From Rhabdobacter roseus (GTDB lineage Bacteria; Bacteroidota; Bacteroidia; Cytophagales; Spirosomataceae): 64,000 nt of DNA. Shown piece after piece: positions 59,888 to 64,000 of this stretch. Where the stretch lies: NCBI RefSeq assembly GCF_014202275.1, contig NZ_JACHGF010000005.1:186001-250000 (forward strand). Direction: 5' to 3'. Position 1 is the stretch's first letter. Every line of letters begins with the position of its first letter. Both the position numbers and the translations under genes were made by a program. The notes beneath the pieces were generated by a model, which saw only the letters and a program-made list of their open reading frames with translations, ran no database searches and was not told the origin of the DNA.

Positions 59888-61882
59888 ATGAAAAAAAGTG
59901 CATTGATTACCCTTCTGACGCTCGGCTTTGGCTTCGTACAGGCCCAGAACCGTCCGATGACCGAAGATGACTACTACCGCATTGTTACCATTCCCATTCC
60001 CGAACAGATCGAGATGGAGGTAGGCGGACTGGCGGTACTGCCCGACGGACGCCTGGCGGCTTCGACCCGCCGGGGCGAAGTATGGATGATCAGCAACCCT
60101 TACCTCAAAGGCAACGGACAGCCTACTTTCCGGCGCTTTGCCTCGGGCCTGCATGAGCCGCTGGGGCTGCACTACCGCGGCGATCATTTTCTCATTACGC
60201 AGCGCGGTGAAGTAACCAAGCTCGTGGATACCGACCAGGACGGTGTGGCCGACGTCTACGATTCGTTTGCGCGCTGGCCGCTTTCGGGCAACTACCACCA
60301 GTACTCCTACGGCCCCGTGCCGCTACCCAACGGCGAAATGATCGTCACCCTGAACCTCGACTGGATCGGGCGCGGCGCGAGCCAGTCGCAGTGGCGGGGC
60401 TGGATGCTCAAGCTGGGTAACGACGGCAAGCTCACTCCCTGGGCTACCGGCCTGCGCTCTCCGGCGGGCTTCGGCTCCTACCAGGGCGATATTTTTTATA
60501 CCGAAAACCAGGGCGACTGGGTAGGTTCGGGCCGGATGACGCACCTGGCCCAGGGCGACTTTGCCGGAAACCCCGCCGGGCTACGCTGGAGCAACAGCCC
60601 CGAGTCGCCCGTAAAGCTGCGGCCCGAGGACATCCCCGACACCGGTGAGCCCCTCTACGACGTAGCCCAGCGCGTGCCGGGCATCAAGCCACCCGCTGTG
60701 TGGTTTCCGCACACGCTGATGGGCATCTCTACGTCCGATCTCAAAGAAGACACTACGGGGGGTACTTTTGGGCCCTTTAAAGGTCAGCTTTTTGTGGGCG
60801 ACCAGGGCCATAGCAAGATCATGCGCGTTAATATGGAAAAAGTCAATGGCGTATGGCAAGGGGCTTGCTTTCTCTTCCGGGAAGGCTTCCAGTCGGGCAT
60901 TATCCGGATGGTGTGGGGCCTCGACGGCTCCATGTTTGTAGGCCAAACCAGCCGGGGCTGGTCGGCAACGGGGAAATCTCCCTTCGGGATTCAGCGGCTG
61001 GTGTGGACGGGCGCCACGCCGTTTGAGATGCACAGCATCCGCTCCACCTCCGACGGCTTCGAGATTACCTTCACCCAACCCGCCGACAAAGCCACCGCGG
61101 GCAACCCTGCTTCTTACCAGCTCAATAGCTTCAACTACAAGTACCACCATACCTACGGCAGCCCCATCATCAACGCCCAGGAACTACCCCTCAAAGGCAT
61201 TGTGCTCTCCGATGACGGCCTGAAAGCCCGCCTGGTGCTGGACGAGTCGGCGCTGCGCAAAGGGTACATTCACGAGCTAAAAGCCGAAGGTGTACGCTCC
61301 GCGGCGGGGCTCAGCCTGCTGCACAACGTAGGGTATTATACCCTCAACGAAATCGCCTCCGGTAGCCGCGCCGACGCCGCCCAGTTCACGGCCAGCAGCC
61401 GAAGTACCCCCGCGGCCAGCCACGCCAACCATACCATGCCCACCGAGGCCATGCCTTCGGCGTCCTCCGCCAAGCGCATCAACGAGCAGCCCGCTGCCTG
61501 GACCAACGGCCCCGACCAGGTCGTGACGCTGGGTACCAAGCCGGGGCTCAAATTTGATCTACCCGAAGTACAGGTTAAAGCCGGGAGCCGCGTGAAGTGG
61601 GTTTTTAATAATAACGACGACATGCTGCACAACTGCGTCATTACCAAGCCCGGCGCGGCCAACCCCGTGGGTGAAGCCGCCCTGGGACTGGGACTCAAGG
61701 GTGCCGAGCTCAACTACATTCCTCCTACCGACAACGTGCTGTACCACACGGGCCTCATGCAGCCCGAGAGCAGCGAAGCCATCTACTTCGTGGCGCCTAC
61801 CCGCCCTGGCGACTACCAGTACGTATGTACCTTCCCCGGCCACCACACGCTGATGCAGGGAAAACTCAAGGTAGTGAAGTAG
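59888..61882 (+). CDS. Secreted glucose/sorbosone dehydrogenase-like protein with azurin-like copper domain
   Basis: A 664-residue exported protein (signal MKKSALITLLTLGFGFVQAQ). Residues about 45-400 form a propeller of the GSDH/PQQ type (GGLAVLPDGRLAASTRRGEVW, YSYGPVPLPNGEM, GLRSPAGFGSYQGDIFYTEN, GTFGPFKGQLFVGDQGHSKI). The last 130 residues are a cupredoxin: His581 in MLHNCVI, then Cys647, His652 and Met656 in CTFPGHHTLMQG, the exact azurin type 1 copper layout. Electrons from sugar or alcohol oxidation could leave through copper in the same chain. It is paired with the PA14 protein upstream. Confidence 0.88.
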   Translation: MKKSALITLLTLGFGFVQAQNRPMTEDDYYRIVTIPIPEQIEMEVGGLAVLPDGRLAASTRRGEVWMISNPYLKGNGQPTFRRFASGLHEPLGLHYRGDHFLITQRGEVTKLVDTDQDGVADVYDSFARWPLSGNYHQYSYGPVPLPNGEMIVTLNLDWIGRGASQSQWRGWMLKLGNDGKLTPWATGLRSPAGFGSYQGDIFYTENQGDWVGSGRMTHLAQGDFAGNPAGLRWSNSPESPVKLRPEDIPDTGEPLYDVAQRVPGIKPPAVWFPHTLMGISTSDLKEDTTGGTFGPFKGQLFVGDQGHSKIMRVNMEKVNGVWQGACFLFREGFQSGIIRMVWGLDGSMFVGQTSRGWSATGKSPFGIQRLVWTGATPFEMHSIRSTSDGFEITFTQPADKATAGNPASYQLNSFNYKYHHTYGSPIINAQELPLKGIVLSDDGLKARLVLDESALRKGYIHELKAEGVRSAAGLSLLHNVGYYTLNEIASGSRADAAQFTASSRSTPAASHANHTMPTEAMPSASSAKRINEQPAAWTNGPDQVVTLGTKPGLKFDLPEVQVKAGSRVKWVFNNNDDMLHNCVITKPGAANPVGEAALGLGLKGAELNYIPPTDNVLYHTGLMQPESSEAIYFVAPTRPGDYQYVCTFPGHHTLMQGKLKVVK

Positions 61883-61902
61883 GTACTTTGGTTTATTCTT
61901 TC

Positions 61903-61951
61903 AAGGCTCGTAGGTACTTTATGGAAGGTACCTGCGAGTCTTCAGTTTTTG
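61903..61951 (+). terminator. Hairpin terminator built from GGTAC motifs
   Basis: AAGGCTCGTAGGTACTT and AAGGTACCTGCGAGTCTT pair (wobble pairs included) around TATGG, followed by CAG and five T. Both arms carry the iterated GGTAC element. Confidence 0.7.
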
Positions 61952-62051
61952 GGGTACTTTAATTGACTACCCCAAAAAAATCGTAGTTCCCTCGGTAGCA
62001 AAAGCCTACGTAAAAATTTATTATATTTGTACGTATAACTTAATTGTGAAG

Positions 62052-62303
62052 ATGATGAATACGAAGCTGACGTTAAATCTTGACAAGGCTATTATTGAGC
62101 AGGCGAAAGACTACGCAAAAAATAATAAAGTGAGCTTATCTAAACTGATTGAGAACTACTTAAGCTCTTTGACCAAGTCTGAAAAGACAGAATCTCCTAG
62201 AATCAGTCCTCTGGTAGAAAGCCTGACCGGCGTCATTCCCAATGAGAATCTGGATAACTACCGTGAAAAGCATAGTCACTACCTGAACAAGAAATATTCC
62301 TGA
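62052..62303 (+). CDS. Antitoxin of a VapBC-type pair, DUF6364-like
   Basis: 83 residues from ATG 62052; a GTG at 62046 and an ATG at 62055 are alternatives. The N terminus MNTKLTLNLDKAIIEQAKDYAKNNKVSLSKLIENYLSS is a ribbon-helix-helix DNA-binding fold; the C-terminal half (ESLTGVIPNENLDNYREKHSHYLNKKYS) should wrap the toxin. Its stop and the toxin start share one base (TGATG), the usual coupling of antitoxin and toxin. The pair is much lower in GC than its neighbours. Confidence 0.82.
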   Translation: MMNTKLTLNLDKAIIEQAKDYAKNNKVSLSKLIENYLSSLTKSEKTESPRISPLVESLTGVIPNENLDNYREKHSHYLNKKYS

Positions 62304-62713
62304 TGGATAAGTTGCTGGTCGATACCAACATTGTCATTGACCTTTTGGCCAAACGGGAGTATTTCTACCAGGAAGCTCAGGAATTATTCACTCTAGCCGA
62401 TACTAACCAAGCCGAACTTCACCTATCGGCTTTAACCGTTGCCGATACCCATTACCTATTGGCAAGCCACTACAAGCTAAATGAGACAAGAAAAATTCTC
62501 TTGAAATTTAAAGTCCTCGTTACGGTTCTGCCCATCGATGACACCATCCTTGAGCTGGCTTTAACTTCCGATTTTAAAGATTTTGAGGACGCCGTTCAAT
62601 ACTACGTGGCGCTAAAAAACAACGTAGAGATGATCATCACGCGGAATAAAAAAGACTTCAAGAATTCTTCTTTGCCCGTACTGACGGCCCGGGAATACTT
62701 AAATAGTAAATAG
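62303..62713 (+). CDS. PIN domain toxin, VapC family
   Basis: A 136-residue PIN protein. Acidic active-site residues are visible in MDKLLVDTNIVIDLL (first Asp), SALTVADTHYLLA, and DFKDFEDAVQYYVAL (Glu-Asp), with TRNKKDFKNS closing the fold, as in VapC ribonucleases that cut tRNA or rRNA. Expression is coupled to the antitoxin by the one-base overlap. Low GC and the near absence of the GTAC motif suggest acquisition by transfer. Confidence 0.9.
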   Translation: MDKLLVDTNIVIDLLAKREYFYQEAQELFTLADTNQAELHLSALTVADTHYLLASHYKLNETRKILLKFKVLVTVLPIDDTILELALTSDFKDFEDAVQYYVALKNNVEMIITRNKKDFKNSSLPVLTAREYLNSK

Positions 62714-62881
62714 TATAAGAGGTACCTTCGCTCCCGCCAGCTTGCAACGGGTGTGGGAAATAATCAGACAAGTCTTTGACTTGTTCAGCGTGCGTTGCGT
62801 AGCCAATGGTGCCCCGCTCCAAACGTACAAGAGCGGTAAAATTCTAAAAAACTCAGGGTACTTGTAAAGGCTACGGGGTAC

Positions 62882-63370
62882 TTATGGTAGCCTTCTAAAA
62901 TTGACATCTCCACCCGCATCATTGTAGGAGTTTACCAACATCAGGCACTGCCCGGAGGTACTTAGCCGAAGGATGCTAACCCCTGTCAACTCTTTCTTTT
63001 CGGCATCCAAGTACCTTACGGTCAGGACGTCATCTACGGTATTGGTACCCTCGCCCCAGTACTTGATCTCGTAGAGTTGCGCTTTTACCAACGCGTTATT
63101 CTCAAAAATCTTTAGCGTATCACGTCCAAATTCAAAGACTCGGCTGTGCTGGGTCGTGGTGGGAGTTTGGGTGCTGAGGTCGGCACCTCTGGTTAGGTAG
63201 GTTGTTTTGAGCCAGTTCCATCGGCCAATGATCAGTTCCTGGGCGGTTTCTTTACGTTTGACCTCGTCCTCGACGGAACAAGTTTCCTCCTGGGCCTGCA
63301 CATCCATATCCTTCGTACAACGGCTCATAAGTAACAGTATCCCGATAAAAAATAACATTTGTAGTCTCAT
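62882..63370 (-). CDS. Hypothetical lipoprotein, lipocalin-like
   Basis: A 162-residue protein with a signal ending LLLMSRCTKD (lipidation Cys at residue 18). A short Glu/Lys-rich linker precedes ELIIGRWNWLKTTYLTRG, a G-x-W opening like lipocalin-type domains of Bacteroidota. The body is beta-rich (RVFEFGRDTLKIF, AQLYEIKYWGEG, VLTVRYLDAEKKEL). Start codons at residue 1 or 5 are both possible. No function can be given. Confidence 0.7.
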   Translation of the reverse strand: MRLQMLFFIGILLLMSRCTKDMDVQAQEETCSVEDEVKRKETAQELIIGRWNWLKTTYLTRGADLSTQTPTTTQHSRVFEFGRDTLKIFENNALVKAQLYEIKYWGEGTNTVDDVLTVRYLDAEKKELTGVSILRLSTSGQCLMLVNSYNDAGGDVNFRRLP

Positions 63371-63581
63371 CTGAACGCAGGGTTGGGTATTTTTGAAAAA
63401 GAGCTTTCTTTGAGAAAATAGGTTGTAATGGATGAGGCTTATTTTTCAAAAGTACCCCTTTATTACCAAAGTACTTGTCCACAAGCGAGTCCATTCACCC
63501 TTCCCGTAAGATTCAGGCCCCTACTTGATTGAACCTCGACCCATACATTTTGGCCCAGCAATCGGTATAGGGTAGCTGGCT

Positions 63582-63998
63582 TCATGCCTCTATCCAGCTG
63601 AACTTATCCTGTATAATCGTCTGTTTCTCTCGTTTAAGGTAGTCCAGGAAAGCTACCGCCACCGGCGATAGGTTCTTGTTTTTCATCCACACCAGCTGCC
63701 AGGTAGAGCTAATGGGAAAACCCTTCACCGGGATGATCCGCAGGTCCTGGTTGCGAAGTTCGTTCTTTAGCCCAATGATGGGCATGATGGAGCAACCCAG
63801 CCCGGCTAGTACGGCCTGCTTTACCGCCTCATTGGAAGTAAGCTCCAGCTTTTTGCGCAGCTTGATGCCACTGCTGTCAAAGAACTTCTCCATCACACTA
63901 CGAGTACCGGAGCCTTTCTCCCGGTAGATGAGCGGGAGCGTTTCGAAGACGCTCCAGTCGTAGGGCTGGCCGGGGTACTTGGTATCCGTGTTGGCTAC
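63582..63998 (-). CDS. LysR family transcriptional regulator, C-terminal part (truncated by window)
   Basis: The frame runs open to the window edge (to 63998) and ends at 63582, about 138 residues of the periplasmic-binding-like effector domain. The text PLIYREKGSGTRSVMEKFF matches the REpGSGTR effector-site strand of CysB/CbbR-type LysR regulators, followed by LELTSNEAVKQAVLAGLGCSIMPIIGL. The N-terminal helix-turn-helix lies beyond the window. Target genes are unknown. Confidence 0.9.
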   Translation of the reverse strand, partial: VANTDTKYPGQPYDWSVFETLPLIYREKGSGTRSVMEKFFDSSGIKLRKKLELTSNEAVKQAVLAGLGCSIMPIIGLKNELRNQDLRIIPVKGFPISSTWQLVWMKNKNLSPVAVAFLDYLKREKQTIIQDKFSWIEA

Positions 63999-64000
63999 CA

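Overview
The window looks like chromosomal DNA of a Bacteroidota member of the Cytophagales type. Three things point there: a PorZ component of the type IX secretion system, a complete Na+-NQR operon with ApbE, and LytS-type kinases next to Bacteroidota-style proteins (NIPSNAP, DUF2961, MoaC-MoaB fusion, 7TM sensor). Classical Shine-Dalgarno sites are mostly absent, and a few upstream regions carry a TAnnTTTG -7 box. No rRNA, tRNA, CRISPR array, insertion sequence or prophage was seen. Species cannot be fixed from the sequence alone.

Layout. Positions 1-2250 hold the 3' end of atpG and three small + strand genes, each closed by a strong hairpin terminator. From 2758 to 8390 (- strand) a tripartite MacAB/TolC-like exporter operon ends in a LytS-type sensor kinase. 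From 8541 to 13140 (- strand) lie envelope and periplasmic proteins: a metalloprotease-like lipoprotein, a DUF2961/GH172 protein, a double thioredoxin-fold protein, a degenerate SDR and a CBS protein. From 13543 to 20415 (- strand) runs nqrABCDEF-apbE, met at its 3' end by a convergent small Cys-rich membrane protein that could be an NqrM-type maturation factor. A cytochrome P450 and purH diverge at 22 kb, followed by plsC, a renalase-like flavoprotein, a membrane-anchored metallopeptidase, a 7TM sensor kinase and an SGLT-type symporter (to 30.5 kb). A low-GC lipoprotein gene, a cyclophilin, a tricorn-like protease and a lytic transglycosylase follow.

From 36511 to 41702 (+) is a surface-polysaccharide cluster: two GT2 enzymes, a RmlC-like cupin, a flippase and a FAD enzyme. 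From 41722 to 46835 is a molybdenum cofactor cluster: moeB-rhodanese on - and moeA, moaD, moaE, moaCB, moaA on +. Then come a DUF4143 ATPase behind twin palindromes, uridine kinase, PorZ, YjbQ, a Crp-like regulator, a three-repeat secreted protein, a ComB-like phosphatase, gcvT, a secreted RidA, an acyl carrier protein, NIPSNAP, a pair of secreted oxidoreductase-type proteins (one with an azurin-like copper domain), a VapBC-type toxin-antitoxin pair, a lipoprotein and a LysR regulator cut by the window edge.

The most unusual signal is not a gene. The tetramer GTAC, mostly as GGTACC, AAGTACC or GGTACTT (roughly RRGTACYY), recurs far above chance across coding and non-coding DNA on both strands and in all three codon phases, like the highly iterated palindromes of cyanobacteria. 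It also builds several intergenic hairpins and thins out in the low-GC patches.
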